64,000 bases of DNA from positions 3,159,501 through 3,223,500 of the forward strand of contig NZ_CP016294.1 of the NCBI RefSeq assembly GCF_001704155.1, given 5' to 3'. Within the stretch, counting starts at the first letter, position 1. Each line of letters starts with the position of its first letter. This DNA comes from Stenotrophomonas rhizophila (GTDB lineage: Bacteria > Pseudomonadota > Gammaproteobacteria > Xanthomonadales > Xanthomonadaceae). The position numbers were made by a program, and so were the translations under genes. Below are positions 9,043 to 20,417 of the stretch, in pieces. A model generated the notes under the pieces. That model was not told the DNA's origin. It did not search any database and worked only from the letters and a program-made list of their open reading frames with translations.

Positions 9043-10233
9043 TCAGACGGTCCGGGCCGGGACCCTTACCGCGCCTTCCATCAGCACCCGTGCGCTGCGA
9101 CTCATGATCGCCTTGGTCACGGTCCACTGGCCATCGACCTGCGCCGCCTCCGCGCCCACACGCAGGGTTCCCGATGGATGCCCGAACGTCACCGCGCCGC
9201 GCTCGCCCCCGCCAGCCGCCAGGTTCACCAGCGTGCCCGGAATGGCGGCAGCCGTGCCGATGGCTACCGCCGCGGTACCCATCATGGCGTGGTGCAGCTT
9301 GCCCATCGACAGCGCGCGGGCGTGCAGGTCGATGTCGCCCGCCGCGATCTGCCTGCCACTGGAGGACACGTAATCCTGCGCCGGTGCGACGAACGCAACC
9401 TTGGGCGTGTGCTGGCGGGTCGCAGCCTGGTCGATGCTGTCGATCAGGCCCATGCGCACCGCGCCGTGTGCGCGGATCGCCTCGAACCGGGCCAGCGCGG
9501 CCTTGTCCTCGTTGATCGCCGGCTGCAGCTCGGTACCGGTGTAGCCCAGGTCCGCCGCGTTGAGGAAGATGGTGGGAATGCCAGCGGTGATCATCGTCAC
9601 CTGGAAGCTGCCCACGCCGGGCACATCCAACGTGTCGACCAGGTTGCCGGTGGGAAACATCGAACCGCCCTCGCCTTCGCCGTCGTCGGACGGATCGAGG
9701 AACTCCAGCGCGATCTCAGCGGCCGGGAAGGTCACCCCGTCCAGTTCGAAGTCGCCGATCTCCTGCACCTGCCCGTCCACCACCGGCACGTGGGCCAGGA
9801 TGGTCTTGCCGATGTTGGCCTGCCAGATCCGCACCGTGCAGATGCCATTGCGCGGAACGCGGGTCGGATCGATGAAACCGTTGCTGATCGCGAACGGTCC
9901 CACGGCGGTACTGAGGTTGCCGCAGTTGCCGCTCCAGTCCACGAACGCGGTGTCGATCGAGACCTGCCCGTAGAGGTAATCCACATCATGGTCGGGCACC
10001 GATGGCGCCGAGATGATCACGCACTTGCTGGTGCTGGACGTCGCCCCGCCCATGCCATCGGTGTGCTTGCCATAGGGATCGGGCGAACCGATCACGCGCA
10101 TCAGCAGCGCATCACGCGCCGGACCTGGGACCTGCGCGGCAAACGGCAGGTCCTGCTGGCGAAAGAACACACCCTTGCTGGTGCCACCGCGCATGTAGGT
10201 GGCGGGAATGCGGAGTTGGGGGAGAGGGGTCAT
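9043..10233 (-). CDS. prpF: 2-methylaconitate cis-trans isomerase PrpF
   Basis: 396-residue protein of the PrpF family, a diaminopimelate-epimerase-like fold. The start MTPLPQ gives the conserved N-terminus RIPATYMRGGTSKGVFF; a 44-codon upstream extension would overlap acnD and is rejected. Conserved stretches include GNCGNLS, a substrate-binding segment of this family, and PAQDYVSSSG. PrpF isomerises the 2-methylaconitate isomer made by AcnD into the one that can be hydrated further, so that AcnD can replace PrpD in the methylcitrate cycle. The ATG lies one base past the acnD stop, so the two are probably translationally coupled. Confidence 0.93.
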   Translation of the reverse strand: MTPLPQLRIPATYMRGGTSKGVFFRQQDLPFAAQVPGPARDALLMRVIGSPDPYGKHTDGMGGATSSTSKCVIISAPSVPDHDVDYLYGQVSIDTAFVDWSGNCGNLSTAVGPFAISNGFIDPTRVPRNGICTVRIWQANIGKTILAHVPVVDGQVQEIGDFELDGVTFPAAEIALEFLDPSDDGEGEGGSMFPTGNLVDTLDVPGVGSFQVTMITAGIPTIFLNAADLGYTGTELQPAINEDKAALARFEAIRAHGAVRMGLIDSIDQAATRQHTPKVAFVAPAQDYVSSSGRQIAAGDIDLHARALSMGKLHHAMMGTAAVAIGTAAAIPGTLVNLAAGGGERGAVTFGHPSGTLRVGAEAAQVDGQWTVTKAIMSRSARVLMEGAVRVPARTV

Positions 10234-10234
10234 G

Positions 10235-12850
10235 TCATGCCACCTGCGAGGATTCGAGGAAGTCCTGCGCAAAACGCTGCAATACCCCGCCCGCTTCGTA
10301 GATCGAGACTTCTTCTGCGGTGTCCAGGCGGCAGGTGACCGGCACCCGCAGCTGTTCCCCGTCACGGCGGTTGATCACCAGGGTCAGCTCGGCGCGCGGC
10401 ACGCGCTCACCGACCACGTCGAAGGTTTCGGTACCGTCGATGCCCAGCGACAGGCGGTTCACGCCCGGCTTGAACTCCAGCGGGAGTACGCCCATGCCGA
10501 TCAGGTTGGTGCGGTGGATGCGTTCGAAGCCCTCGGCGGCGATGGCTTCCACGCCGGCCAGGCGCACGCCCTTGGCCGCCCAGTCGCGCGAGCTGCCCTG
10601 GCCGTAATCGGCACCGGCAATGATGATCAACGGCTGCTTGCGCTCCATGTAGGTTTCGATCGCCTCCCACATGCGGGTGACCTTGCCTTCCGGCTCGATG
10701 CGCGCCAGCGAACCCTGCTTGACCTGGCCATCGACCACGGCCATTTCATTGATCAGCTTGGGGTTGGCGAAGGTGGCACGCTGCGCGGTGAGGTGGTCCC
10801 CGCGATGGGTGGCGTAGGAATTGAAGTCCTCCTCGGGCAGGCCCATCTTCGCCAGGTACTCACCGGCGGCGCTGCTGGCCAGGATCGCGTTGGACGGCGA
10901 CAGGTGGTCGGTGGTGATGTTGTCGCCCAGCACCGCCAGTGCACGCATCCCGGTCAGCCCGCGCTCGCCGGCCAACGCGCCTTCCCAGTACGGCGGGCGG
11001 CGGATGTAGGTGCTCTGCGGGCGCCAGTCGTACAGCGGGCTGATCGGCGCACCGTGTTCGACCTTGAAGGTGAACATCGGCTCATAGACCTGGCGGAACT
11101 GTTCCGGCTTGACGCTGGCAGCCACCACGGCGTCGATCTCGGCATCGCTCGGCCACAGGTCCTTCAGGGTGATCGCGCTGCCATCGGCGCGGAAGCCCAG
11201 CGCGTCCTTCTCGATGTCGAAGCGCACCGTGCCGGCAATGGCGTAGGCCACCACCAGCGGCGGCGAGGCCAGGAAGGCCTGCTTGGCATACGGATGGATG
11301 CGCCCGTCGAAGTTGCGGTTGCCCGACAGCACGGCGGTGGCGTACAGGTCGCGGTCGATCACTTCCTGCTGGATCTTCGGATCCAGCGCACCGCTCATGC
11401 CGTTGCAGGTGGTGCAGGCAAACCCGACGATGCCGAAGCCCATCTGTTCGAGGTCGCCGATCAGGCCGGCCTCTTCCAGGTACAACTGGACGGCCTTGGA
11501 ACCGGGCGCCAGCGAGCTCTTCACCCACGGCTTGCGGCTCAGCCCGGCACGGTTGGCGTTGCGCGCCAGCAACGCGGCGGCAATCACGTTGCGCGGGTTG
11601 CTGGTGTTGGTGCAGCTGGTAATGGCCGCGATGATCACAGCGCCGTCAGGCATCAGCCCCTGCTCCTGCTCGAGCTTGCCGGAGGCCAGCTTGGCTTCGT
11701 CGGCAATGCCGCGCGCGGCCAGTTCGCTGGTGGCCACGCGCTTGTGCGGGTTGGATGGGCCAGCCATGTTGCGCACCACGCTGGACAGGTCGAACTTCAG
11801 CACGCGCTCGTAGCGCACCTGGCCCAGGTCGTCCGACCACAGGCCCGTCACCTTGGCGTAGGTTTCCACCAGCTTCACCTGGGTCTCTTCGCGGCCGGTC
11901 AGGCGCAGGTAGTCCAAGGTCTGCTGGTCAATCGAGAACATCGCCGCCGTGGCGCCGAACTCGGGGGTCATGTTGGAAATGGTGGCGCGGTCGCCGATGG
12001 TCAGCGCGGTGGCGCCTTCACCGTAGAACTCGATCCACGCCCCCACCACGCGCTCCTTGCGCAGGAACTCGGTCAGCGCCAGCACCAGGTCGGTACAGGT
12101 GATGCCCGGCTGCGGGCGACCGGTCAGCTCGACACCAATGATGTCCGGCAGACGCATCCACGAGGCGCGGCCGAGCATGACGTTCTCCGCTTCCAGGCCG
12201 CCCACGCCGATGGCGATCACGCCCAGCGCGTCCACGTGCGGGGTGTGGCTGTCGGTACCCACGCAGGTATCGGGGAAGGCCACGCCATCGCGCACCTGGA
12301 TCACCGGCGACATCTTCTCCAGGTTGATCTGGTGCATGATCCCGTTGCCCGGCGGGATCACATCGACGTTCTTGAACGCCTTCTTGGTCCAGTTGATGAA
12401 GTGGAAGCGGTCTTCGTTGCGGCGGTCTTCAACGGCGCGGTTCTTCTCGAACGCGGCCTTGTCGAAGCCCGGGTATTCCACCGCCAGCGAGTGATCCACG
12501 ATCAGCTGGGTGGGTACCACCGGGTTGATCTGGGCCGGGTCCCCACCGGCGTCGGCGATGGCATCGCGCAGGCCGGCCAGGTCGACCAACGCGGTCTGGC
12601 CGAGGATGTCATGGCAAACCACGCGCGCCGGATACCACGGGAAATCCAGGTCCTGGCGGCGCTCGATCAGCTGCCGCAGCGAGGCCTCCAGGGTGGCCGG
12701 GTCACAGCGGCGCACCAGGTTTTCGGCCAGCACGCGCGAGGTGTACGGCAGCGTGGCATAGGCACCCGGGGCAATCGCATCGACTGCGGCGCGGGTATCG
12801 AAATAGTCCAGCGCGGTGCCGGGCAGGGTCTTGCGGTAATCAGTGTTCAT
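10235..12850 (-). CDS. acnD: Fe/S-dependent 2-methylisocitrate dehydratase AcnD
   Basis: 871-residue aconitase-family enzyme. Iron-sulfur cluster cysteines occur in ITSCTNTSNP and in GFACTTCNGMSG; VGTDSHTPH and QGSSRDWAAKG are family substrate and swivelling-domain motifs. AcnD dehydrates 2-methylcitrate in the methylcitrate cycle. Adjacency to prpF, prpC and prpB, rather than sequence alone, separates it from housekeeping AcnA. The ATG at 12850 has only a weak ribosome site. It lies 76 bases after prpC, with a hairpin in the gap. Confidence 0.93.
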   Translation of the reverse strand: MNTDYRKTLPGTALDYFDTRAAVDAIAPGAYATLPYTSRVLAENLVRRCDPATLEASLRQLIERRQDLDFPWYPARVVCHDILGQTALVDLAGLRDAIADAGGDPAQINPVVPTQLIVDHSLAVEYPGFDKAAFEKNRAVEDRRNEDRFHFINWTKKAFKNVDVIPPGNGIMHQINLEKMSPVIQVRDGVAFPDTCVGTDSHTPHVDALGVIAIGVGGLEAENVMLGRASWMRLPDIIGVELTGRPQPGITCTDLVLALTEFLRKERVVGAWIEFYGEGATALTIGDRATISNMTPEFGATAAMFSIDQQTLDYLRLTGREETQVKLVETYAKVTGLWSDDLGQVRYERVLKFDLSSVVRNMAGPSNPHKRVATSELAARGIADEAKLASGKLEQEQGLMPDGAVIIAAITSCTNTSNPRNVIAAALLARNANRAGLSRKPWVKSSLAPGSKAVQLYLEEAGLIGDLEQMGFGIVGFACTTCNGMSGALDPKIQQEVIDRDLYATAVLSGNRNFDGRIHPYAKQAFLASPPLVVAYAIAGTVRFDIEKDALGFRADGSAITLKDLWPSDAEIDAVVAASVKPEQFRQVYEPMFTFKVEHGAPISPLYDWRPQSTYIRRPPYWEGALAGERGLTGMRALAVLGDNITTDHLSPSNAILASSAAGEYLAKMGLPEEDFNSYATHRGDHLTAQRATFANPKLINEMAVVDGQVKQGSLARIEPEGKVTRMWEAIETYMERKQPLIIIAGADYGQGSSRDWAAKGVRLAGVEAIAAEGFERIHRTNLIGMGVLPLEFKPGVNRLSLGIDGTETFDVVGERVPRAELTLVINRRDGEQLRVPVTCRLDTAEEVSIYEAGGVLQRFAQDFLESSQVA

Positions 12851-12897
12851 GGCTGGCGGTAGCTGCTTCTGTTTGGCGGGCCGTGCGGGAAATGCGG

Positions 12898-12923
12898 AAA
12901 GGCCGGCCCGTGGGCCGGCCCTT
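12898..12923 (-). terminator. Intercistronic hairpin between prpC and acnD
   Basis: A 9-bp perfect stem (GGCCGGCCC / GGGCCGGCC, two-base loop) follows the prpC stop and is trailed by TTTCC on the minus strand. It may attenuate transcription into acnD or protect the prpBC message. Confidence 0.45.
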
Positions 12924-12926
12924 CGT

Positions 12927-14084
12927 TCAGCGGCGCTGGTCGATCGGCACGAAAGCCTGGTCTTCCGGGCCGGTGTAGTTGGCGCTGGGGCGGATGATCT
13001 TGCCGTCGATGCGCTGTTCGATCACGTGCGCGCTCCAGCCCGAGGTGCGGGCGATCACGAACAACGGGGTGAACATCGCGGTCGGCACGCCCATCATGTG
13101 ATAGCTGACAGCGCTGAACCAGTCCAGGTTCGGGAACATCTTCTTGATGTCCCACATCACCGATTCCAGGCGCTCGGCGATGTCGTACATCTTCAGGTTC
13201 TGCTGCTCGCTGGACAGTTCGCGGGCCACGTCCTTGATCACGTTGTTGCGCGGATCACTGACGGTGTAGACCGGATGGCCGAAGCCGATCACCACTTCCT
13301 TGCGCTCGACGCGGGCCTTGATGTCGGCCTCGGCTTCGTCCGGGGAGTCGTAGCGCTTCTGCACTTCGAACGCCACTTCATTGGCGCCGCCGTGCTTCGG
13401 TCCGCGCAGCGCGCCGATGCCGCCGGTGATGCAGCTGTACATGTCGCTGCCGGTGCCGGCGATGACGCGGCAGGTGAAGGTCGAGGCGTTGAACTCGTGC
13501 TCGGCGTACAGGATCAGCGACGTGTGCATCGCCTTCACCCACGAATCCTGCGGCTTCTCGCCGTGCAGCAGGTGCAGGAAGTGGCCACCGATGGAATCGT
13601 CGTCGGTCTCCACGTCGATCGCGCGGCCGTTGTGGCTCCAGTGGTACCAGTACAGCAGCATCGAGCCCAGGCAGGCCATCAGCTTGTCGGCGATGTCGCG
13701 GGCACCGGGGTGGTTGTGGTCGTCTTTTTCCGGCGACACGCAGCCCAGCACGGAAACGCCGGTGCGCATCACGTCCATCGGGTGCGCCGACGGCGGCAGT
13801 TCTTCCAGCGCGGCCTTGACCGCGGCCGGGATGCCGCGCAGCGACTTCAGCTTGGCCTTGTAGGCGACCAGCTCGGCGCGGGTGGGCAGCTTGCCGTGCA
13901 CCAGCAGATGGGCGATTTCCTCGAACTCGCTGGTGTTGGCCAGGTCCAGGATGTCATAGCCGCGGTAATGCAGGTCGTTGCCGCTGCGGCCGACGGTGCA
14001 CAGGGCGGTGTTGCCGGCGGCGGTGCCCGACAGGGCGACGGACTTCTTCGGCTTGAAGCCGGGGGCGGTGGTTGCTTCGCTCAT
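12927..14084 (-). CDS. prpC: 2-methylcitrate synthase
   Basis: 385-residue citrate-synthase-family enzyme that condenses propionyl-CoA with oxaloacetate. Family motifs are present: YRGYDI near the N-terminus, the active-site region EHEFNASTF, and [13 protein letters not shown]. Its length is that of bacterial PrpC, about 50 residues shorter than typical GltA. The ATG at 14084 is preceded by GGAGGG; an in-frame extension to 14330 would overlap prpB and is rejected. It lies 28 bases after prpB. Confidence 0.95.
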   Translation of the reverse strand: MSEATTAPGFKPKKSVALSGTAAGNTALCTVGRSGNDLHYRGYDILDLANTSEFEEIAHLLVHGKLPTRAELVAYKAKLKSLRGIPAAVKAALEELPPSAHPMDVMRTGVSVLGCVSPEKDDHNHPGARDIADKLMACLGSMLLYWYHWSHNGRAIDVETDDDSIGGHFLHLLHGEKPQDSWVKAMHTSLILYAEHEFNASTFTCRVIAGTGSDMYSCITGGIGALRGPKHGGANEVAFEVQKRYDSPDEAEADIKARVERKEVVIGFGHPVYTVSDPRNNVIKDVARELSSEQQNLKMYDIAERLESVMWDIKKMFPNLDWFSAVSYHMMGVPTAMFTPLFVIARTSGWSAHVIEQRIDGKIIRPSANYTGPEDQAFVPIDQRR

Positions 14085-14112
14085 GATCCCTCCAGAAAAC
14101 AATGGTGCGACG

Positions 14113-15003
14113 TTACTTCTTGGCGGCGAACAGCGCATCGAGCTGCTGCTCGAAGGCGTGGTAGCCGATACGGTCGTACAGTTCCTCGCGCGTCTGCATG
14201 CTGTCCACCACGTTCTTCTGGTGGCCGTCGCGGCGAATGGTCTCATACACGTTCTCGGCAGCCTTGTTGGCCGCACGGAACGCCGACAGCGGGAACAGCT
14301 GGATGGCCACGCCGGCCGAGGCCAGTTCATCGCGGCTGAACAGCGGGGTCTTGCCGAATTCGGTGATGTTGGCCAGTACCGGCACCTTCACTGCGTCCAC
14401 AAAGCGGCGGTAGGTGGCCAGGTCGTAGGCGGCCTCGGCGAAGATGCCGTCGGCACCGGCCTCCACGCAGGCGATGGCGCGCTCGATCGCGGCATCCACG
14501 CCGTCCACCTGGATGGCATCGGTGCGCGCGATCAGGAAGAAGTCCGGATCGGTCTTCGCATCGGCGGCCGCCTTGACCCGGTCCACCATCTCGCCCTGGG
14601 TGACGATTTCCTTGCCCGGCCGATGCCCGCAGCGCTTGGCGCCGACCTGGTCTTCGATATGGCAGGCGGCTGCGCCGGCCTTGATCAGCGATTTGACCGT
14701 GCGCGCGATGTTGAACGCGCTCGGGCCAAAGCCGGTGTCGATGTCGACCATCAGCGGCAGGTCGCACACATCGGTGATGCGGCGCACGTCGATCAGCACA
14801 TCTTCCAAGGTGTTGATGCCAAGGTCGGGCAGGCCCAGCGAGCCGGCCGCGACGCCGCCGCCGGACAGGTAGATGGCACGGTAACCGGCGCGCTGCGCCA
14901 GCAGGGCGTGGTTGGCGTTGATCGCCCCGATCACCTGCAGCGGCGATTCGGCGGCCAGCGCGGCGCGGAAACGGGCGCCGGCGGAGGAAACTGGGGTGCT
15001 CAT
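14113..15003 (-). CDS. prpB: Methylisocitrate lyase
   Basis: 296-residue member of the isocitrate lyase / PEP mutase family, the last step of the cycle: methylisocitrate to pyruvate plus succinate. The active-site signature [10 protein letters not shown] and the metal-binding region VDIDTGFG are present. The start at 15003 is preferred because GGA lies about ten bases upstream; an ATG at 15012 is too close to that site. As first gene of the operon it is read from the sigma-54 promoter described below. Confidence 0.95.
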   Translation of the reverse strand: MSTPVSSAGARFRAALAAESPLQVIGAINANHALLAQRAGYRAIYLSGGGVAAGSLGLPDLGINTLEDVLIDVRRITDVCDLPLMVDIDTGFGPSAFNIARTVKSLIKAGAAACHIEDQVGAKRCGHRPGKEIVTQGEMVDRVKAAADAKTDPDFFLIARTDAIQVDGVDAAIERAIACVEAGADGIFAEAAYDLATYRRFVDAVKVPVLANITEFGKTPLFSRDELASAGVAIQLFPLSAFRAANKAAENVYETIRRDGHQKNVVDSMQTREELYDRIGYHAFEQQLDALFAAKK

Positions 15004-15038
15004 GGGCAACATTCCATCGTGGTTGACGAGTAACAGCC

Positions 15039-15053
15039 GCAAGGCGCGTGCCA
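15039..15053 (-). promoter_or_regulatory. Sigma-54 (-24/-12) promoter of prpBC-acnD-prpF
   Basis: On the minus strand the sequence reads TGGCACG-CGCC-TTGC, matching the sigma-54 consensus with exact spacing. Transcription would begin near 15027, giving a leader of about 24 bases before prpB. The neighbouring activator PrpR is a sigma-54 enhancer-binding protein, which supports the call. Confidence 0.9.
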
Positions 15054-15058
15054 ACTTG

Positions 15059-15071
15059 CAAGTGATTGATT
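15059..15071 (-). promoter_or_regulatory. IHF-type site between the enhancer and the sigma-54 promoter
   Basis: The minus strand reads AATCAATCACTTG, a full match to the IHF consensus WATCAANNNNTTR. It sits between the palindrome at 15098-15114 and the -24/-12 promoter, where DNA bending usually helps an enhancer-bound activator reach sigma-54 polymerase. Confidence 0.65.
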
Positions 15072-15097
15072 CCACTAGCTTGGCTGCCGCCCGGGCT

Positions 15098-15114
15098 TGT
15101 TTCACTTTGAAACA
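15098..15114. promoter_or_regulatory. Putative PrpR upstream activating palindrome
   Basis: Perfect inverted repeat TGTTTCA-CTT-TGAAACA, about 45 bases upstream of the -24 element. Further TGAAAC half-sites start at 15116 and 15142. Position and symmetry fit a dimeric enhancer-binding site. PrpR as the ligand is inferred from adjacency. Confidence 0.65.
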
Positions 15115-15130
15115 TTGAAACGGATGTAAC

Positions 15131-16765
<1,635 letters not shown>

Positions 16766-17227
16766 CGAGCGCCGGTGACCGCGCTTTGCGCATCCCGCGC
16801 CTGCAACGACATCCCTGATACGCAGAGCAGGCTTCAACCGACAACGCATTAGGGAAACTCCTAAAGCCAAATGCGGATATCCGGTTGTGCGACATGTTCA
16901 TCATTTCGTCTGCTGCATGGGCAGGAACTGACAGCGCGGGACATGGCGGTGGATCGCATGCGTCCTGCCGCGACATCAGCGCGCCGGGCGCATCGGGCGG
17001 TTTGATGCCCGGATTTCCCGCCATACCAGGCCTTGCCGCCCGATTCCGATGCACGAGGACCGATACACGCCATCGATGACGTCAAGAGGAAGAAAGTTTC
17101 GATGGCCCGCGCAGGAGGTTCATCAACGGAAACCCCGGGTGAACTGTCTGCGAATACTGCAATGTCCAACGGCCCGCCGCACGGCTAGGTTCCAGAGCGA
17201 GGATCCGCCCACCACCGAGGACACTGC
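16766..17227. other. Non-coding region of 462 bases, no gene seen
   Basis: No convincing reading frame or known RNA. A short inverted repeat TTAGG-N6-CCTAA lies near 16850-16866. A good ribosome site (GAGGA) precedes the next gene. I looked for a plant-inducible-promoter box (TTCGC-N15-TTCGC) in view of the odd gene downstream and found none. Confidence 0.6.
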
Positions 17228-19768
17228 ATGTTCCCAGCCACCCACGCCAGGCCCCTTTCCACCCTCGTCACCCGCGCCACCGCGCTGACCCTGCGCAGGC
17301 CGCGCGATGCCGCGACTGGCCCGATCCGGGCCATTCCGCTGACCGGCATCAGCAACCACGCGACCCGGCCGCAGCCCGCACCCGCCCGCGTATCGCGGAT
17401 GCCCGCTTCAGCGTCCAACACCGACCAGGAGCGGGAGGATGCACCCAGCGCACCCGGCCCCACCGAGCATGCACTGGCGGTGCTCAGCGGCCAGATCCAT
17501 GCCCTGCTGGCGCAGTTCCGCGCCGAAGCGCCTGCGGATGTTGCCAACGCACTGGAGGTGCTGGACCTGGACCCACGCGAGCCGTTGGCCCGCAAGCAGA
17601 GCAGCGCGCTGCTGCGTGCGATCAAGCGCCTGCCCAACGGCCGCCATGTCCCCGAACGGCAGAAGGCACTGCGAGCGGCGCTGTACGACCTGACCCGCGC
17701 GGCACGCGCCGAGGCGATGCTGCACGAGCAGATCGCACGCCACACCGAGCGCGAACGCATCAACGCGCTGCCCGGTTCGCAGCGCAGCGCCGGCACCGGC
17801 GGCATGCTGGGCGTGCGCTTCGGGTTGCCCAGCGGCGTGCATGCCGGCGCGGCGGCCGGTGCACGCCAGGAATCCAGCGTGGCCACCTTCGACGACCTGA
17901 CGGTCGCCACCATCCGCAGCGCGACGGTAAGTGCTGAAGCCAGCGTCCAGGCCCGCGTCGGTCCCGGGGTAGGCGTGGAAGGCAGACTGAGCGGCTACTC
18001 GACCGAAGGCGATGCGGACATCTCCATGTCGATGCGCACCCGCGTGCTGCGCCTGGCGCATGCATCGGTCGCCCGCCGGTTGGGCGGCAACGTCCTGCAG
18101 CGCGCGTTCAAGCGCGTGACCGAGCCACGTCGCGACCGCTACGACGAGCGCACCAGCCGCGCGATGGCGTTGCAGTCGACGCTGCCGGTCCTGCTCGGCA
18201 AGCAGGCCGTGGCGCAGCCACTGGCATTCGGCAAGCGCGGCCTGTTGATCACCGCCGGCATGACCACCCATGGCGGCGCGCTGGCCGCCAGTGCCGGCTA
18301 TGGGCTGGGCCAGCTCGGTGCCACCGCTGCGGCCAACCGCACGGTACTGCGGGCGGCGCTGCCGACCCGGCTGACCGAACTCGGCGAAGACGGCCTGCCT
18401 GCCAGCAGAGATCCCGGCATCCGCACCGTTCTGGAAGCACGCGTGGCGCATCTGGTGGGCAACCAGCCCCGTTCGCACGCGCTGCAGATCGTCCAGGAGG
18501 TCATGGCGTCGCCGCGGGACCCGGTCACCATTGAAAGACGACAGAAGGCCGTGGCACATGTCGGCGCCGCGTTCAATCACCTGCAGGCGCTGACCGACCT
18601 GTCGTTGCGTGCGCCGGCCCAGGCACGCGCGCCGCTGGCGTCGCTGGCACGCGACTGGGGCAGCAGCACCGCAGCGCCCGAACCGGTGATGATCGCCCTG
18701 CTCGACACGCTCGCCTGGCTGCAGGCGGTGCCGGCACCCGACACCCGCGCAGCGGCAGCGCATGCGGATTGGACCCGCCTGCAGCGCAGCGTGCAGGCCC
18801 AAGCGCGGCGCATCCACGATACCCCCATGCCGCACGACCGCGCATGGGTCTATCGAGCAACCCATGCGTTCCGTGAGCAGATCCAGAAAATCGACACACT
18901 CAGTGGCAGCCTGTCGCTCTCGGCGACGCTGCCCCTGCTCACGGCCACCGGAGGGGTGAAATTTGCGCGCCACGTCCGACAGGATCCGGATCCGTTGCGT
19001 GCGGGCGATTACCTGGAACTGACCTTCGAAGCGCATCTCGCACCCGCGCTTGGCACGATCCTGCGCGAAGTCGAACGACAGCTGCCGGACTGGGGCGCGC
19101 TGCCATTGCGCGAGGCTGAAGCGCTCACTACCCCGCTGTCGGCCGAACTCGGGGTCAACGCCACCGCCCAGTGCATGGTGCGATTCTTCCGGCCGTCGTA
19201 CCAGACCGACCCGGATTTCCCCGCCTCCGCGCGCGGCAATCACCTGCACGCGGTGCGCATGGCCACGGGCACCGCGCAGACGGTGGATCTGACCGTGCCG
19301 GTCCCCGTGCTGCCGGGGCTGTCGCCCACCCTGTCGGTGCAGCACAGCCGCGCCAGCCGGTTTACCCGCTACGACCGCCTGGGCGAAGGCACGCTGACCA
19401 GCGCGCTGATGCGGTACCTGTCGCTGAGCTCGGCCACCCAGCCACGTCCCGAAACGTGGGCGGCGTTGCTGGACTCGCATGGCGCCGACCTGGACCGGCT
19501 GGCCGAAGCGCTCACCGACCCCGGCTCCGTACCTTCGCTGGAAGCGCGCTACTGGCTGCAGCGCGAGCCCACCACCACTATCGGTGGTGCCACCACGCGC
19601 CGCGAAAATGCCGACACCAGCACGCTGGACGCGTTCACGCAGGCAGCCGATGCCGAAACCCGGCGCGCCCAGCTGTATGCGCTGTTCGAAGCGGTCGGGG
19701 CCATCACCACCCGGCAGAAGGCGATGTCGTCACTGATCGGCGCATTGACCCTGCCAGTGGTCGGTTGA
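17228..19768 (+). CDS. Large orphan protein, function unknown
   Basis: 846 residues with no family I recognise. The first 70 are rich in Ser, Thr, Pro and Arg and carry no Sec signal or membrane helix. Residues about 70-190 look helical and charged. Two stretches (about 215-275 and 675-730) have alternating hydrophobic residues with many Val, Gly and Ser, like beta-barrel strands, each followed by helices. Residues 275-620 are Ala/Arg-rich helices, and the C-terminus is helical. The Ser/Thr-rich start plus internal beta modules recall type III effectors such as the AvrE group, but no catalytic motif or secretion signal proves this. GAGGA lies a few bases before the ATG. GC content is like its neighbours. 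Confidence 0.75.
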   Translation: MFPATHARPLSTLVTRATALTLRRPRDAATGPIRAIPLTGISNHATRPQPAPARVSRMPASASNTDQEREDAPSAPGPTEHALAVLSGQIHALLAQFRAEAPADVANALEVLDLDPREPLARKQSSALLRAIKRLPNGRHVPERQKALRAALYDLTRAARAEAMLHEQIARHTERERINALPGSQRSAGTGGMLGVRFGLPSGVHAGAAAGARQESSVATFDDLTVATIRSATVSAEASVQARVGPGVGVEGRLSGYSTEGDADISMSMRTRVLRLAHASVARRLGGNVLQRAFKRVTEPRRDRYDERTSRAMALQSTLPVLLGKQAVAQPLAFGKRGLLITAGMTTHGGALAASAGYGLGQLGATAAANRTVLRAALPTRLTELGEDGLPASRDPGIRTVLEARVAHLVGNQPRSHALQIVQEVMASPRDPVTIERRQKAVAHVGAAFNHLQALTDLSLRAPAQARAPLASLARDWGSSTAAPEPVMIALLDTLAWLQAVPAPDTRAAAAHADWTRLQRSVQAQARRIHDTPMPHDRAWVYRATHAFREQIQKIDTLSGSLSLSATLPLLTATGGVKFARHVRQDPDPLRAGDYLELTFEAHLAPALGTILREVERQLPDWGALPLREAEALTTPLSAELGVNATAQCMVRFFRPSYQTDPDFPASARGNHLHAVRMATGTAQTVDLTVPVPVLPGLSPTLSVQHSRASRFTRYDRLGEGTLTSALMRYLSLSSATQPRPETWAALLDSHGADLDRLAEALTDPGSVPSLEARYWLQREPTTTIGGATTRRENADTSTLDAFTQAADAETRRAQLYALFEAVGAITTRQKAMSSLIGALTLPVVG

Positions 19769-19775
19769 GCAGCGC

Positions 19776-20375
19776 TTACGGGTACAGCAGGCGCTTGCAC
19801 CACTGCCCGTCGGCATCGATCTCGTAGCACCAGCGCTCGTGCAGGCGGAACTGCGCGCCGTACCAGAACTCGATCCGGCGCGGCACCACCCGCAGCCCGC
19901 TCCAGCCGTCCGGCCGCGGAACATCGCGGCCGGCGAAGCTGGCTTCGGCAGTGGCCACGCGCGTATCGAATTCCTCGCGCGAGGCCAGCGTGCGTGACTG
20001 CAGCGACGCCCACGCGCCGATCTGGCTCAGGCGCGGACGCGAGGCAAAGTACGCGTCGGCTTCTTCGTTGCTGACCTGTTCCACGGTGCCTTCGATGCGC
20101 ACCTGGATGCCGGCCTCGCGCAGGCTGCGCCACAGGAACAGCAGCGCGGCGTGCGGGTTGGCCTGCAGCTCGCGGCCCTTGTGGCTGTCCAGATGCGTGT
20201 AGAACACGAAACCGCGGTCATCGAAGGCTTTCAGCAGTACCGTTCGCGCCGAAGGGACGCCGGTGGCGGTGGCGGTGGCCACGGTCATTGCGTTGGGTTC
20301 GATTTCAGCGCTGCCTTTGGCTTCGTCGTACAACGCGGCGAAGGTGGACAGGGCTTCAGCGTAGAGATCGGTCAT
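19776..20375 (-). CDS. pdxH: Pyridoxamine 5'-phosphate oxidase
   Basis: 199-residue FMN enzyme that oxidises pyridoxine or pyridoxamine phosphate to pyridoxal 5'-phosphate, the last step of vitamin B6 supply. Conserved parts include [19 protein letters not shown] (FMN and substrate site), [10 protein letters not shown], and [15 protein letters not shown] near the C-terminus. The start [12 protein letters not shown] gives normal family length; a long upstream extension of the frame crosses the neighbouring gene and is rejected. It converges with the orphan gene, 7 bases apart, and is divergent from the kinase gene that follows. Confidence 0.95.
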   Translation of the reverse strand: MTDLYAEALSTFAALYDEAKGSAEIEPNAMTVATATATGVPSARTVLLKAFDDRGFVFYTHLDSHKGRELQANPHAALLFLWRSLREAGIQVRIEGTVEQVSNEEADAYFASRPRLSQIGAWASLQSRTLASREEFDTRVATAEASFAGRDVPRPDGWSGLRVVPRRIEFWYGAQFRLHERWCYEIDADGQWCKRLLYP

Positions 20376-20417
20376 GGTCGGCTTCTTTGCGGCTCGGTTT
20401 GGGTTTATTGTCACCGC

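Noticed and set aside
3795..9107. A 1770-codon open frame on the plus strand opposite pbpC and the macroglobulin gene
   Set aside because: It is an antisense shadow of high-GC codon use; His/Gln/Arg-rich composition, no domain, and the minus strand has clear families.
16885..17079. Small plus-strand frame of 64 codons upstream of the orphan gene
   Set aside because: No ribosome site, no conserved features, composition like random high-GC sequence.
16766..17227. Plant-inducible-promoter (hrp) box upstream of the orphan gene
   Set aside because: TTCG words occur but no pair with the required 15-base spacing was found.
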